Positions 44,779 through 56,804 of a DNA stretch of 64,000 nt are shown here, piece after piece. Under the pieces are notes generated by a model, which made no database searches, was not told where the DNA came from, and worked only from the letters and a program-made list of their open reading frames with translations. Each line of letters starts with the position of its first letter. Position 1 is the first letter of the stretch. The position numbers were made by a program, and so were the translations under genes. The stretch comes from Saccharum officinarum (Eukaryota; Streptophyta; Magnoliopsida; Poales; Poaceae). The stretch covers positions 6,734,191 to 6,798,190 of the forward strand of contig CM036223.1 in NCBI GenBank assembly GCA_020631735.1, read 5' to 3'.

Positions 44779-46471
44779 TGAAAGGATCAAGATGCCCAAG
44801 AGGGGGGTGAATTGGGCTTTTCTAAAAATTAATTGCAAGAATTAAATCTTACAAGCCAAACTTCACCCCTAGTGCCTACTTGTGTTCCTTGTGATTCTAC
44901 CGATAAAAGTTTTGCACCCTAAGTTCCAATCCTAGACTAGCAAGGCAATTCTAGGAAAGTAAACAAGCAATGAAAGTAATACAAGAAAGTAAATGCTTGA
45001 AAGTAGGGGATAGGAACACGGCGATGTTTTGCCGAGGTATCGAAGAGTCGCCACTCCCCACTAGTCCTCGTTGGAGCACCAGCGCAAGGGTGTAGCTCCC
45101 CCTTGATCCGCGCAAGGATCAAGTGCTCTCTACGGGTTGATTCTTCGACACTCCGTCACGGCGAATCACCCAAAACCGCTCACAACTTGAGTTGGGTCAC
45201 CCACAATCTCGTCGGATGATCACCAAACTCCCAATCACCACCGAACCGTCTAGGTGATGGCGATCACCAAGAGTAACAAGCTAGAACTCTCACTTGACCA
45301 CAACAAGCCTAATGAGAAGATGGATGCACACTTGCTTGACTCTTGTCACTAGAGAGGATTCTCAAACTTTGATTCGCAAATCACTATCCTCACTAGAGCT
45401 CTTGCACTCCCTTGCACTTCAAAGGTGTTTCTCAGCTAAACAAATGAGCAAGAGACCTCTAAAAGAGGTGGAGGGGTTGTATTTATACACCCCACAGTCG
45501 AAACGAACCGTTACCTGTCAACTCAGCAAAACGCAGGGTGACCGGACGCGCCGGTCTAAGTGACCGGACGCGCCGGTCGCTCGTAACGGTCGAAATCTGA
45601 AATCTGCGCTGAGTGACCGGATGCGCCGATCTGTGATGACCGGACGCGCCGGTCTGAGATGACCGGACGCGTCCGATCATGCAAGAGCTTTCTGGAAATT
45701 TGACCTGACGCATCACCGCGTCCGATCATAGGTGACCGGACGCGTCAGGTCACCGCTGGACCTTACTAGAACATGACCGGATGCATGACCGTGTCCGATC
45801 ATAGGTGACCGGACGCGTCAGGTCTCCACGAAACCTTACTGGAACATGACCGGACGCACCGATCATTTCACAGTCGCGTTCGATTACGCTGTTTACCCTC
45901 TGGAACACGTGTCAGCCTGACCACCGTGTCCGGTCCTCTCAAGGACCGCGTCCGGTCAGTCAGCTAAAAAACACAGTGAAGAATTAGTACTGATCGGACG
46001 CGTCCGGTCATGACCAGGACCGCGTCCGGTCATAGGTAAACGGCTCAAACGTCTTCTAAACGCGATGCAACTTGAACCAAGTTGCTTCTAACTGAACTCT
46101 GAGCTTTTCTCGAGCTACCTAGTGCTAAGTTTGACAAGTGTGCACCACACCTAAACACAAGACTCACCTAGGTCAAGCTACTCGCTCATGCCCCTCTTTA
46201 TAGTACGGTCAAAGGAAGAAACAAAGATCCTAACGACTATTCCAGATGTATCTCAACACCTTGACATTCGGAACTAACCGTCCTTAATCTTATCATTGAT
46301 CCTTTGAAAACCGAAACGAATTCCATCAAGGGACATGAATACCATATTGCCCAAAGCAATTATCATCTCCATGACCTAACTTACCAATATTTCTGCAAAA
46401 CACACGTTAGTCATGGTAATTATGTTTTGTCATTAATTGCCGAAACCAACACCGGGGCCTAGATGCTTTCA
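44779..46471 (-). repeat. 3' LTR of a Ty1/copia Sirevirus (1693 bp)
   Basis: On the minus strand it starts TGAAAGCATCTAGGCCCCGG at 46471 and ends ATCTTGATCCTTTCA at 44779, with TGAAAG/CTTTCA as terminal inverted repeats. The phrase CAAGATGCCCAAGAGGGGGG near its end is typical of grass Sirevirus LTRs. It is preceded by a polypurine tract (46472 on). The flanking bases 44774-44778 (CAAGC) are the likely target duplication; its partner is lost beyond the gap. The LTR carries a dense array of GACCGGACGCG-type motifs (45535-46035). The second copy of this LTR (61134-62826) has the same length. Confidence 0.88.
45535..46035. repeat. Array of palindromic CCGGACGCGTCCGG-type motifs in the LTR
   Basis: GACCGGACGCGCCGGTC, GACCGGACGCGTCCGATC, ACCGCGTCCGGTCA and related forms recur in about 500 bp, irregularly spaced. 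Many are self-complementary, so both strands read alike. The array is extremely CpG-rich compared with its surroundings. Confidence 0.9.
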
Positions 46472-46488
46472 ATCTCCTCCTTTTTGGT
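46472..46488 (-). other. Polypurine tract next to the 3' LTR
   Basis: CACCAAAAAGGAGGAGAT on the minus strand directly abuts the LTR start. It is the expected primer for plus-strand synthesis. A second purine tract of Sirevirus type (GATGCCAAAGGGGGAGAG) lies at about 46903-46886. Confidence 0.75.
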
Positions 46489-46885
46489 GATTGATGACAA
46501 CACTTAGATTCAGAAGATATGAGTTGAGGTTTTCGATCATGCTTGGTTCACATAAGCATAAAGCTATAAGCACAAGGGGTTAGTCAATGCTTATGTGTTC
46601 CAAGCCAACTGAGTGTACTCATAAGATAAGACATGAAGAGTTAGTACACATAGGACATAGCTCATATGAAATCGGAGTAAGGCACGGAAGCACAACCTTA
46701 TGAGCTATAAACAAACAAGTGACATGATTTAAAACTATGATTAGATAAACCATATAGACTCAAGGTATCTCATAAGACCACATGTCACACGAATGCAATT
46801 ACTGTAAAGTAAACATGATGCATGAGTGTAGCACACAAGAGAAGAACGAAAACCCTCTAACAAAAACTCCCCCTGAATCTACTCT

Positions 46886-46903
46886 CTCTCCCCCTTTGGC
46901 ATC
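46886..46903 (-). other. Upstream polypurine-like motif typical of Sireviruses
   Basis: GATGCCAAAGGGGGAGAG on the minus strand, about 415 bp before the LTR. Sireviruses are known for repeated tracts of this form upstream of the 3' LTR. Confidence 0.7.
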
Positions 46904-46920
46904 AACCGCCAAAAACTAAT

Positions 46921-49421
46921 CTAAGGATCTGACGGGGGAACAGACGGAGTCGAGTCGGGTGCCGAGGAGCGCAGAGTAATCACAAACTGAGAAGTGTCTT
47001 CCTCGAACTCGGAGCTATCAGGCTGACCCTGAAGAAACACGTGGCTGTGAAAGCGGTCTGGGTCTGATCAATAGGAACAGGTGCTGCTGAAGTAGAGACA
47101 AGTGGAGCAGTCTCTGTGGCCTGAGCCTGAAGTGAGCCAATAGCTGGGGGATCTGTCGAGGCAACGGACGAAGGAACTGTCTCTGTAGTGCCTGTCCCTG
47201 TCACAGGAGGAAATGCTGCCTCTGAAGCTGACAACCCTGATGAAGTAGCAAATGTGGTGTGCGAGGGCGTCGGCTGACCAGTCAACTTGCTATATGTGGC
47301 ACTCAGATCAATGAAAGGTGTGCCGGTCAACATGTGAGGGCGAGGCTGGTCTGAAGGAGTAAACCCCGTCTGAATGGGCGTGTAGCTCGGGGACTGGAAC
47401 GACTGAGGAACCTGTAGCTGTGGAGAGGTGAACTGAAAGCTCGGCTGATCCTGACTTGAAGGTCCACTAAATGGTAAAGCTAAAGTCAGGATAGATGCAG
47501 GTGGAGGAACCCTAACTGTGACTAGGTGACGCAGGAGATCCAAGTACTGCTGCTGGCTAGCTGCACTCTGTCGCTGCATCTCATACTGCTGACGCTGCAT
47601 CTTGACTTGTTGGCGCTGTATCTCAAGCTGCTGTCTCTGGAACTCGTCCTGTCGAGCCTGTATCTATGCAAACGCAGCAGCTGTATCCTAAGCCTGTCTC
47701 TGCAGCTGAAGCTCCTGTCGCTCCTGTGCCTAGGTCAGCCTCTCAAGAATAGCCACCATGGCTGGGTCTGAGCGGGAGGCTGAACCAGAGCCACCGGCCT
47801 CGTGGTCATGAGGCTAAGGAGACCGATACCTGGGGATGGGCTGATAATCCTCGTCAGTGCTGTCGGAGGCCTCATCCTCAGCTATATCAGCGGGCTGAGC
47901 GTCTAGATCTACAAGCTCTGCCTCAGCAAGACCCTGTACGGTCGCATCCTACTCAGCCGTTGTCTCAGGCACCTCAGGTCTCTCTCTCTGTCCTGGCACA
48001 GGGACCTGCTCTCTCGTAACTGAAGCCCATAACTGACGAATATCATACTCAGGAAAAACAGTAGTAGTTTCAGTTATCTCAGCACTAATCTCTGAAGGCA
48101 GCTCAAGTGCAGATCTGATGATGAAGCAAATCCAATGAGCATAGGGCAGCTAACGGTGTCCCTTGAAGCCTTCTGCCAGGGTGTCCTCCATCTCACTAAC
48201 CATAAGATCCCAAATGTCAAAAGGTGTCTGTGAGAGAAGGTGGTGAACAACCCATAGCTGCATCCTGGTCAATCCCTCTCTGTAACCAAGCTTGGGAAGA
48301 AGAGTACGCCTGACAATAGCATCCAGGACTCGGGCAAGTGGTGTCAAACTGGCAGGTGTGCGACGAGACCCTTCGCCAAAAGGCTCACGGAAGCAGGGTC
48401 GGATCAGATCTGTAGGTGGCACAGTACCGCCATGAGGGCGTCTAGGTGGAGCTGTCTGACCGAAACAGAGCTGGTGAATCTTCGTGTCTGAAGCTGGGAG
48501 TCTGAGAATCTCCCGCACTCTTGTGCTATACAGTCTACGGTCGCGGCCTCTAAATGCAAAGTGTATGAACTCATGGGCTGGATCAATCCATAATGAAGCA
48601 TAGAACTCCCTAACCCAAGTGCCGCAGTATGCACCCGTCTGTCCAAGAAAATCTGACAAGCCTGGTAGATAGGACAGGTGCGGACGAAGCTGCTCACCCA
48701 CTACCTCAACAAGTGACTCAATGCGACAGACCCTCTGTGGTCAAAAAGCAATGCCACTGTCAACAAGAGCTTTGTAAAAATCCTCCTATAGAGGAGTATA
48801 AAAACCCTCTGAAGCTCTAGAGTCCCTCTGAGGTGGGAACCACCGGCTGACCTCAATAAATCTCAAACTTTGCACCTGACGTGCAGTAGCACCTCTCAAG
48901 TCAAAGTGCTCGACAGGAGGTGAACCTCTAACCCTGGGAGGTGGACGTCCTCCACGACGCTGGCCCTCTAGCCTGGGAGTCACCTGAGCCCGTGTGCGTG
49001 TGGAGCGGCGACACTGTGGAGTCTGAGCTGACTGCTCCTCTGTCCCCTCTAGAGCCTCTGCAGGTGGATCAACTGACATAGTATCTGCATCCATTGGCAC
49101 CTCTGTGCCCTCAGTGGTCTCAGTAGTCTCTGTACCAAGCTGTCGTCCTTCAAGATAAAAACGACTGTCGCCAATGCGTATACCACTGCTCCTGCCACCC
49201 CTCTCTGCTACATTAGCTGCATCTGCCATTGCCTGAGCTATCTCTGCATCAGTAAGAGTCTTCTTCTTCTTTCTAGCCATAATCTTGATGTGCTTTCCAC
49301 GCGCAACCTCAGACATACGAGGAGGACTGTTGTCCCTGTCACTAGGAGCACCACCAGCATTCTTGCAACGAACCATGCTATCACACTGTCGGGAAACCTC
49401 TGAAAGATGGTGTACTGACAC
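46921..49421 (-). pseudogene. Env-like third ORF of the Sirevirus, interrupted
   Basis: One reading frame runs from the ATG area at 49421 (alternative ATGs 49316 and 49280, the last giving MARKKKKTLTDAEIAQAMAD) nearly to 46980. It ends at a probable TAG 46923-46921 after a small indel near 47020. It is broken by TAG at 48788, 48152, 47951, 47816, 47732, 47690 and 47666 and by TGA at 48743 (top coordinates), all in phase. Features in order: a basic N terminus, an Arg-rich stretch (RRSTRTRAQ), a conserved globular part (LPGLSDFLGQTGAYCGTWV, EFYASLWIDPAHEFIHFAFR, LTRMQLWVVHHLLSQTPFDI) and a Gln/Pro/Ser-rich tail. It sits between pol and the 3' LTR, where Sireviruses carry a gene called env-like whose role is unproven. 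I see no clear signal peptide or membrane segment. Confidence 0.75.
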
Positions 49422-49756
49422 TCGAGAGGCTTGGCCTCAATCCGTATCCGTAGGCTTGGCCTCGGATTCAACAACTGAACAGCAGTCACCTCGACACACT
49501 GACAGAAACTCGTTGAAAAGACAGAATAGATGGCGGCTGCACGGGCGCGGGAGAGGTGGCTACGTGGGCGTGGGAGAGGCGAAGCTGCAGGGCCGGGCGG
49601 TGGCGCAGGCACGGTGGTGGTCTCCGGCGAGCGGGCAGCAGCGAACTTCCGACGAGCTAGGGCAAGGTGGCGGCGGATTCACGAGTTGTACGGCGCGGAT
49701 GAGGAAAAAGAGAGAGAACACGAAAGTTTATATGAAGGATTAGATCTGCTCGTCAC

Positions 49757-50100
49757 GCGATGACCGGACGCGGTGGTCGATATGACCGGACGCGGAGATG
49801 TAGCGTCCGGTCACATTCCAGTAAGCTCCTGGAATGACCGGACGTGTCCGATTATCCACGATCGGACGCTGACAGCGTCCGGTTTTGATTTGCCCAGAAA
49901 ACTGAGACGGATGATCGGACGCGATGGTGGTTACCGGGACCGGACGCGGTGGTCAACAGGGGCGCGTCCGGTGCAGCGTCCGGTCACTAGATCAGGAGAT
50001 GGTCTTCTAGATGACCGGACGCGTTGGTGGTCGCCGGGACCGGACGCGGTGGTGAAGCATCACTGCGTCCGGTGCAGCGTCCGGTCCAGCGTCCGGTCAC
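49757..50100. repeat. Second array of GACCGGACGCG-type motifs, between pol and env-like gene
   Basis: The same motif family as in the LTR (GACCGGACGCGGTGGTC, CAGCGTCCGGTCAC and others) recurs about 15 times in 340 bp. It is non-coding and lies upstream of the env-like frame on the minus strand. Confidence 0.88.
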
Positions 50101-50595
50101 TGTTTTTCGCCCTTCTTCATTCTGAACTTCGACGCGACGCGTTCTCCCAATCAAGTTCCAATTCAAAGAGACACAAATAAACACCAATTGGAACAAGATA
50201 TGAGTGACCTCACTCAAACCCTCAAGTTTCTCAAAATAGTTTGCCTTAGGCTAATATTATTTTTAGGAAAATAGGCAACAAACACCCGAGGAGCAACGTA
50301 TGGCCATGCAATAGAGTTTTTGAACCTTTGGGAGCGTCAAAATGCTCTCTCTATCCATGGACAAACACAGAGGTTGCTCAAAGCTTAACCGAAAAGAAAC
50401 GACAAAGCAACAACCATGCATATGCAATGCAAAACAAGTAAGTAAAGCTAGGTTGCTTGTCAAGTTTGATCCACGGTTAGGCTTTTTCACTCCTCCAAAG
50501 GAGGGTTATCGTAACCGTGTTAGCCAAGCCCTAGATGCATTGCGGGTAATTAAACATGACATATAATACAATGCAACGCAAGGAACAACACAAGC

Positions 50596-53500
50596 TCATT
50601 TTTTAAAGTTACTAGAGTCAAGCACATTGAGTTCACTTCTCAACCTACAAAAGGTAGCTTCATCCAAAGGTTTAGTGAAGATATCCGCTAATTGATTTTC
50701 ACTTCTTACACCTTCTAGTGAAATGTCATTTTTAGCAACGTGATCTCTTAGAAAGTGGTGGCGGATATCAATGTGCTTGGTGCGAGAGTGTTGTACCGGA
50801 TTATTTGCAATTTTAACCACACTTTCATTGTCACATAAAAGCGGCACCTTTTCAAGAACAACTCCATAGTCTAGGAGGGTTTGTTTCATGTATAAGATTT
50901 GTGCACAACAAGCCCCGCGGCAATGTATTCCGCCTCGGCGGTGGACAAAGCCACACTATTTTGCTTTTTAGATGACCAAGATACTAAGGATCTCCCAAGC
51001 AAATGGCATCCTCCGGATGTGCTTTTTCTATCAATTTTGCAACCGGCATAATCCGAATCGGAGTAGCCAACTAGTTGGAATCTAGCTCCTTTGGGGTACC
51101 ATAGTCCAATGCTTGGGGTATACTTAAGGTATCTTAGAATTCTTTTTACGGCACTTAGGTGAGGTTCTTTAGGACACGCTTGAAAGCGGGCACATATGCA
51201 CACACTAAACATGATGTCGGGCTAGATGCGGTAAGGTACAACAAGCTACCAATCATAGAACGGTAAAGAGTTTGATCGATTGGTTTACCTCCCTCATCTA
51301 GGTCGAGATGTCCATTTGTTGGTATTGGGGTCTTGATTGGCTTGCATTCTTCCATCTTGAATCTTTTGAGAAGATCCTTGGTATACTTTCTTGAGAGATA
51401 AAGATCCCTTCTCTCATTTGCTTGACTTGAAACCCAAGGAAGAATGTTAGCTCACCAATCATTGACATCTCGAACTCTTTTGACATCAATTCACCAAATT
51501 CTTTGCAATAGTCTTCATTTATTGACCCGAAGATGATATCATCAACATACACTTGACAAATGAAGATCTCTTCTTTGAATTTCTTGGTGAATAGTGTGGT
51601 GTCAACCTTTCCGATAGTGAAGCCCTTCTCTATGAGGAAGTCCCGGAGGCGCTCATACCATGCTCTAGGGGCTTGCTTGAGCCCATATAGCGCCTTAGAC
51701 AACCTATAAACATGATTAGGATATCTAGGGTCTTCAAACCCGGGAGGTTGTTCAACAAAGACTAGTTCATTTATGAAGCCATTTAAGAATGCACTTTTCA
51801 CATCCATTTGATATAGTTTCGTATCATGATGTGATGCATATGCAAGAAGGATACGGATGGCTTCAAGTCTTGCAACGGGTGCAAAAGTCTCTCCAAAGTC
51901 AAGACCTTCAACTTGAGAGAACCCTTTTGCTACTAGTCTTGCCTTGTTTCTTACTATAACCCTTGATCATCTTGCTTGTTGCGGAACACCCACTTGGTTC
52001 CAATAACTCTTGCACCTTTTAGATGCTCTTCAAGTGTCCATACTTGATTGCGGGCGAAGTTGTTCAATTCTTCATGCATGGCATTCACCCAATCCGGATC
52101 TTGAAGAGCTTCTTCTACATTCTTAGGTTCAAGACAAGAGACAAAAGAGTGATGTTCAACAAAAGAATTAAACTTTTAAGATCGAGTCATTACACCCTTT
52201 GTAGGACTCCCTATGATGAGATCTTGTGGATGTGCTTGAAGTAGAGGTGAGTTTCTTCGATCAACCATTTGAGGAGTAGGATGAGGAGCATCAACATCTT
52301 GTGCTTGTGCCTCGGCTTGATGATGAGAGACATGGGTGTCTTCATTTTCAACTCTCTCATTCTTGTTATCATCTTGAGGCACATATGATGAAGATGGTGG
52401 ATTGACAATTTGTACATCGTCTTCATCATCTTTAGGCTTGATGTCACCCACCGGACATGTTCTTCATGGCCTCCCTCAATGGTTCATCACCTATATCATC
52501 ACAATTCTCAATTGCTCCTTAGGAGCCGTTAGATTCATCAAATTCCACATCATATGTTTCTTCAACCAAACCGGTGGCATGGTTAAATACTCTATATGCC
52601 TTGGACTTTGATGAGTAGCCAACAAGAAAACCAATATCACAACGTCTTTGGAACTTCCCTAGGTGTTGACGCTTCTTGTAGATGTAGCATTTGCAACCAA
52701 ACACCCGAAAGAATGAGACGTCCGGCTTCTTCCCATTTAGCAACTCATAAGGGTCTTGCAAAGGAACTTTTGTAGGAAGAGGCGATTTAAGCATAGCATG
52801 CGGTGTTGATTGCCTCGGCCCACAATTTTTCCGGTGTATTGTACTCATCTAGCATTATTCTTGCAAGAGTGATCAAGGTCTGGTTCTTTCTCTCAACTAC
52901 ACCATTTTGTTGAGGAGTGTAGGTTGATGACACTTCATGCTTGATTCCAATTTCATCACAATAGGCTTCAATGTTGGTGTTGTCAAACTCTTTTCCATTG
53001 TCACTTCTAATCTTCTTTATCTTGACTTCAAATTCATTTTGAGCTCTCTTTGCAAACTTCTTGAAGCAACTTGCCACTTCGGATTTGTCATGAAGGAAGA
53101 AGGTCCAAGTGTATCTTGAGAAGTCATCCACAATCACAAGACAATAAAGATTTCCACCCAAACTCTTGTAAGTTGTAGGACCAAACAAATCCATGTGTAG
53201 AAGTTCTAGTACTCTTGATGTTGACATGTAGGCTTTGGTTGGATGAGTGTTTGCAACTTGTTTGCCGGCTTAACATGCACTACAAGGTTTGTCCTTTTCA
53301 AACTTTACATCCTTTAAACCTCTCACTAATTCTTTCTTCAATAGCTTGTTGAGAGTGTTTATTCCAACATGAGCAAGCCTCCTATGCCAAAGCCATCTAA
53401 GTGAAGTCTTGGTGAACAAACATGTCATCAAGTTTGCATCTTCGGAGGTGAAGTCAACAAGATAAAGATTGTTGTATCTAAAACCCTTGAAAATCACTTG

Positions 53501-54075
53501 CTTGTCATCTATCTTGGTAACAACCACTTCATTTGGACCAAACAAGCATTGGTAGCCAAGATCACAAAGTTACCCAACGGATAGTAGGTTGAAACTCAAT
53601 GAAGCAACATAGAGCACATTTGATAGAGAATGATCATTTGATATTGCAACCTTGCCTATACCCTTGACTTTGCTCTTTGAATTATCCCCAAATGTGATCT
53701 TGTCTTGGCATACCCCATCCTCTTCAAGTGAGGTGAACATACGAGGATCACCGGTCATATGTTGTGTGCAACCACTATCAATCATCCAATGAGATCCACC
53801 GGTCTTGTAGTTCACCTACACACAAGAAATTAAGCCTTTTGTTTAGGGACCCAAACTTGAGAGGGACCCTTAACTTTTTCAACTAGTGACTTGGCGACCC
53901 AAATTTTCTTTGGCCTATTCTTGTTAGGAGGACCCAAGAACATGACTTTCATCTTTCCACTAGAGTCCTTTCTAAGCATGTAGTGAGCATTGAAAGCAAA
54001 GGGTCTAGCATGCTTGGGCAAGGGTTGTGGTGGTGGGGTTTTGCACTCATGAGCAAAATGGCTTCTTGTCCACAC
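50596..54075 (-). pseudogene. Sirevirus (Ty1/copia) gag end and pol: protease, integrase, RT, RNase H
   Basis: Minus-strand blocks in order. A zinc-knuckle end (HFAHEC near 54050) has its first half damaged by a TGA and a Cys-to-Trp change. Next is protease with WMIDSGCTQHMTG (53790 area), then a pre-integrase zinc region (WHRRLAH...CSAC, 53545-53270). The integrase core has the HMDLFGPT, RSDNGKEF and NGVVERKNQT acid residues all present (53227-52787). A spacer follows, then reverse transcriptase with [23 protein letters not shown] and [10 protein letters not shown] (51807-51298). RNase H has YSDSDYAGC, STAEAEYIA and LCDNESVVK (51212-50596). The blocks fall in at least three frames; frameshifts near 54050, 53820, 52840, 51350-51210 and 50890 and TAA stops at 53572 and 53272 disable it. 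Copia order (integrase before RT) is clear. Some frameshifts may be sequencing indels. Confidence 0.9.
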
Positions 54076-54290
54076 TCAACACATCTCTTTGCTTGGGCTT
54101 TGTTTTGCTTTGTTGTTGTTTGACCTTGACCTTCTTCTCTTGATTTGCCAAATACCCAATGCCACTCCTATCCAACTTCATGACGGTATTCATGAGTAGC
54201 TCACTTTGCAAATGTTGGCCTCTTGTGAACTTGCTTAGGCCGGTCTTGAGATGCTCTTTCTCTTGCTTGAGCTTCTTGTTTTCTTCAATA
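54076..54290 (-). pseudogene. Sirevirus gag, C-terminal part, cut by the gap
   Basis: The minus-strand frame has IEENKKLKQEKEHLKTGLSK, a coiled-coil segment usual before the gag zinc knuckle of copia elements, then MKLDRSGIGYLANQEKK. The N-terminal part, leader and 5' LTR should lie in or beyond the N gap but are not present on its other side. Confidence 0.8.
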
Positions 54291-54390
54291 NNNNNNNNNN
54301 NNNNNNNNNNNNNNNNNNNNNNNNNNNNNNNNNNNNNNNNNNNNNNNNNNNNNNNNNNNNNNNNNNNNNNNNNNNNNNNNNNNNNNNNNN
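54291..54390. other. Assembly gap, 100 N
   Basis: Exactly 100 undetermined bases, the usual placeholder for a gap of unknown size between two contigs. Any protein drawn across it is meaningless. Confidence 0.99.
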
Positions 54391-55365
54391 AAGGCACTAT
54401 GTATCTTTTGGTCGATTTTGCATATATGGTCAGGTACTCAGGTGGGTATAATTTTCCCTATGGATGGTAATATTTGTAGCAAACCAATACACAGTGTCTC
54501 TCTCTTTTCTTTTAATACTCTAGTACTTAGAAAGGAAGGGCATGTTTGAACACAGGAATCATGTAGGAATTTCACATGAATCAGTTCAATTTCACAGGAA
54601 AAACACAGGAATTACTCCTTCGTCACTAATTAACTCATCAATCACCCAGCCAGCCATGCATCTCCCTCCAAAGTTTGCAATTTTAAAAATGATCTAGCAG
54701 TAGATTCAAATGTTAATTTGACCGGGTTAATTACCACACGCCCACCATCATTAGGCAATGACTTGGGTTTCTCTGATGGAATGAAATCATGCATGCATCC
54801 TTCATCCTTATCCTCTGCTCTGTCTACGTCTACAATTAAATGCCTGGCTGTGGTTGGCAGGTGTAATTCTCTGGTGTCCTTTCTGCTGTGAAATGCATTT
54901 TTAGTATTTCAAATGCTGATTGGGTTAGCTTAGCGCTGGCTGATTCCATGCATACGCGCCCTGTTTTCCTTCCGTGTTTTCTGAGGGGAAGAAAATGGAA
55001 CCTGTCCTTATACTAATTTACAGCTGTCGTCCCAGCAAATCCTTCGATGGAAAGTGGTGTGAACATTGACTGCCATGTGTACTGGCAGGAGAAAAAATGG
55101 CTTTTCGGTTGTTAAGCACACGGTTTATGTATCTCCGTTTTCGATTCCCATAGCTAGGACTAGGAGCATGTTATACTTATATACATATACATCAGCCAAG
55201 CTAGTATGAATACATAAAAAACAAAATGATAAAGTACATATTTTGCTAATCATATCGGTCCTATATTTACCTGTCTTTTTAAATCTCTGATAGGAGGTTT
55301 AATTATCTCTCAAGGCAGTAGAAGAGTAAATCGGTGTCGACATGATTTTTATCTATTTGTATTTG

Positions 55366-55381
55366 TGTGTGTGTGTGTGTG

Positions 55382-55455
<74 letters not shown>
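55366..55455 (+). repeat. Compound (TG)n(TA)n microsatellite, copy 2
   Basis: Counterpart of 39007-39095, with one AA interruption in the TA run. Confidence 0.95.
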
Positions 55456-55457
<2 letters not shown>

Positions 55458-55934
55458 TATAATATAACTATGTCTTAGCAGTTGGCATATCTGAAGGTAA
55501 CTATTGGTTGTACAGATGCATAAAGGACAATGGACATCGCTGTCCATTCCCGGCCGGTTACATAAAACTATAGAAGAAACCAGCGGCAAATTTAATAATA
55601 GACCCAAACTAATTAAACATGGAATATATATTATATACTCCATGCATCTTAAGGTAAAGTAGTAGAGCCAAAGTAGTACGTGTACTATATATATTTTGTG
55701 TCCATGTCCAGGTACGCTTAACGTCGTCCATGCACGAATATATTTATATTATTTATATAATGGGACGGAAGAAACTAAGAAATGTGTGTGACGTGGTAGT
55801 AGAACACACTGTACTAGCTGTAAGTATATGATAATCCTGGAGGAGAGTGAGGGTGAGGACAATCATGGGTTCGGTTGCCCGTGTCCTCATCACACTCACG
55901 GTCGCCATTGGCTGGACATGCATCCATGTATGTA

Positions 55935-56163
55935 CTCCATCCATCCTAATCTAAATGTACTTTTAGCATTTGAAATTTGTTCCAAAATAAATGTACGTTA
56001 GGATATGGTCCATTTAGTCTTAGTAGGCTGTTTTCTTTTTTACATTCTCTACTTCCATTACATGCTAAAATAGTTTTCGATAGGAATGAATATATGTAAT
56101 TTTCATGTAACATTAATTTCCTTTAAAAAATTCTACAAGTAGACTTATTTTTGGAACGGAGGG
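55935..56163. mobile_element. Stowaway-like MITE, copy 2 of 39576-39804
   Basis: Same ends and TA flanks as copy 1. Confidence 0.8.
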
Positions 56164-56804
56164 TATTTTTTGATGAAAGAAGAAAAAAAAAAACAAACGG
56201 TGGATTTGACAAGGTTTTTTTTTTCTGCGAGACTGGATTTGACAAGGCTTTTTGTAGTCGACCAGAGAACTGAATGAACTGATGTGATCCAGTGTTACTG
56301 TTTGTCGACATTTTGAAGGAAAAAAAGAGCTTAACTAGCCAATCGGTGCACTACATTAGGTGCAGAAATTTGAAAAAGGAAAGAAAAAAACAATTATTAG
56401 TACTAGTATAGGACAAAGAGGCGAGAGGAAAACAATGTGTTTCTAGAAAGAAAGAGAGAGAGGGAGAGAGAGGCTGTGAAGCGTGCGGGAAGCAGAGTTG
56501 ACCTTGGACCAACCAATATTCGTTGGTTGGCTGCCGGTGCTGTGCATGCCTGTGCTGGTGCCTGGTGGTTTCGTTTCTTCTGCCAAAGCCAAGACGGCAG
56601 GCAGAGAGCTCAATGGCGCCAGAAATGGATCAAATTCAATATAATAGTATAGTATAGTAAGTATAGTATAGTAAAGAATATCTTCTGAGCTCTTATGCGT
56701 GATTGTACATGCATGCATTCATGCGTCCATCGCTTCATGGAGTAGTAACACGTTACACGTACTCTAGGAGACAGACAGAGGAATGGTGTCGAGTGTGCTC
56801 AGTA

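Larger units (their letters stand above)
38029..47640 (+). repeat. Direct duplication, copy 1 (9.6 kb)
   Basis: From AAGGCACTATG at 38029 the sequence recurs from 54391 onward in the same order and orientation, offset 16355-16362 bp, until the window ends. Differences I see are almost all one-base indels in homopolymers or dinucleotide runs (near 38087, 38258, 39508, 40630, 42138 and 42589). A cluster of substitutions lies in the last 800 bp (46870-47580). Both copies contain the same MITEs, the same Sirevirus insertion with its 1693-bp LTR, and start inside intergenic DNA. This pattern fits one locus assembled twice better than an old duplication. Confidence 0.95.

Noticed and set aside
47664..48788. 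TAG read as sense codon in the env-like gene
   Set aside because: Host genes in the window end normally and the element is decayed in pol too. Deamination is the simpler reading.
54047..54470. Open frames that run through the N gap
   Set aside because: N codons have no stops. The two sides come from different contigs.
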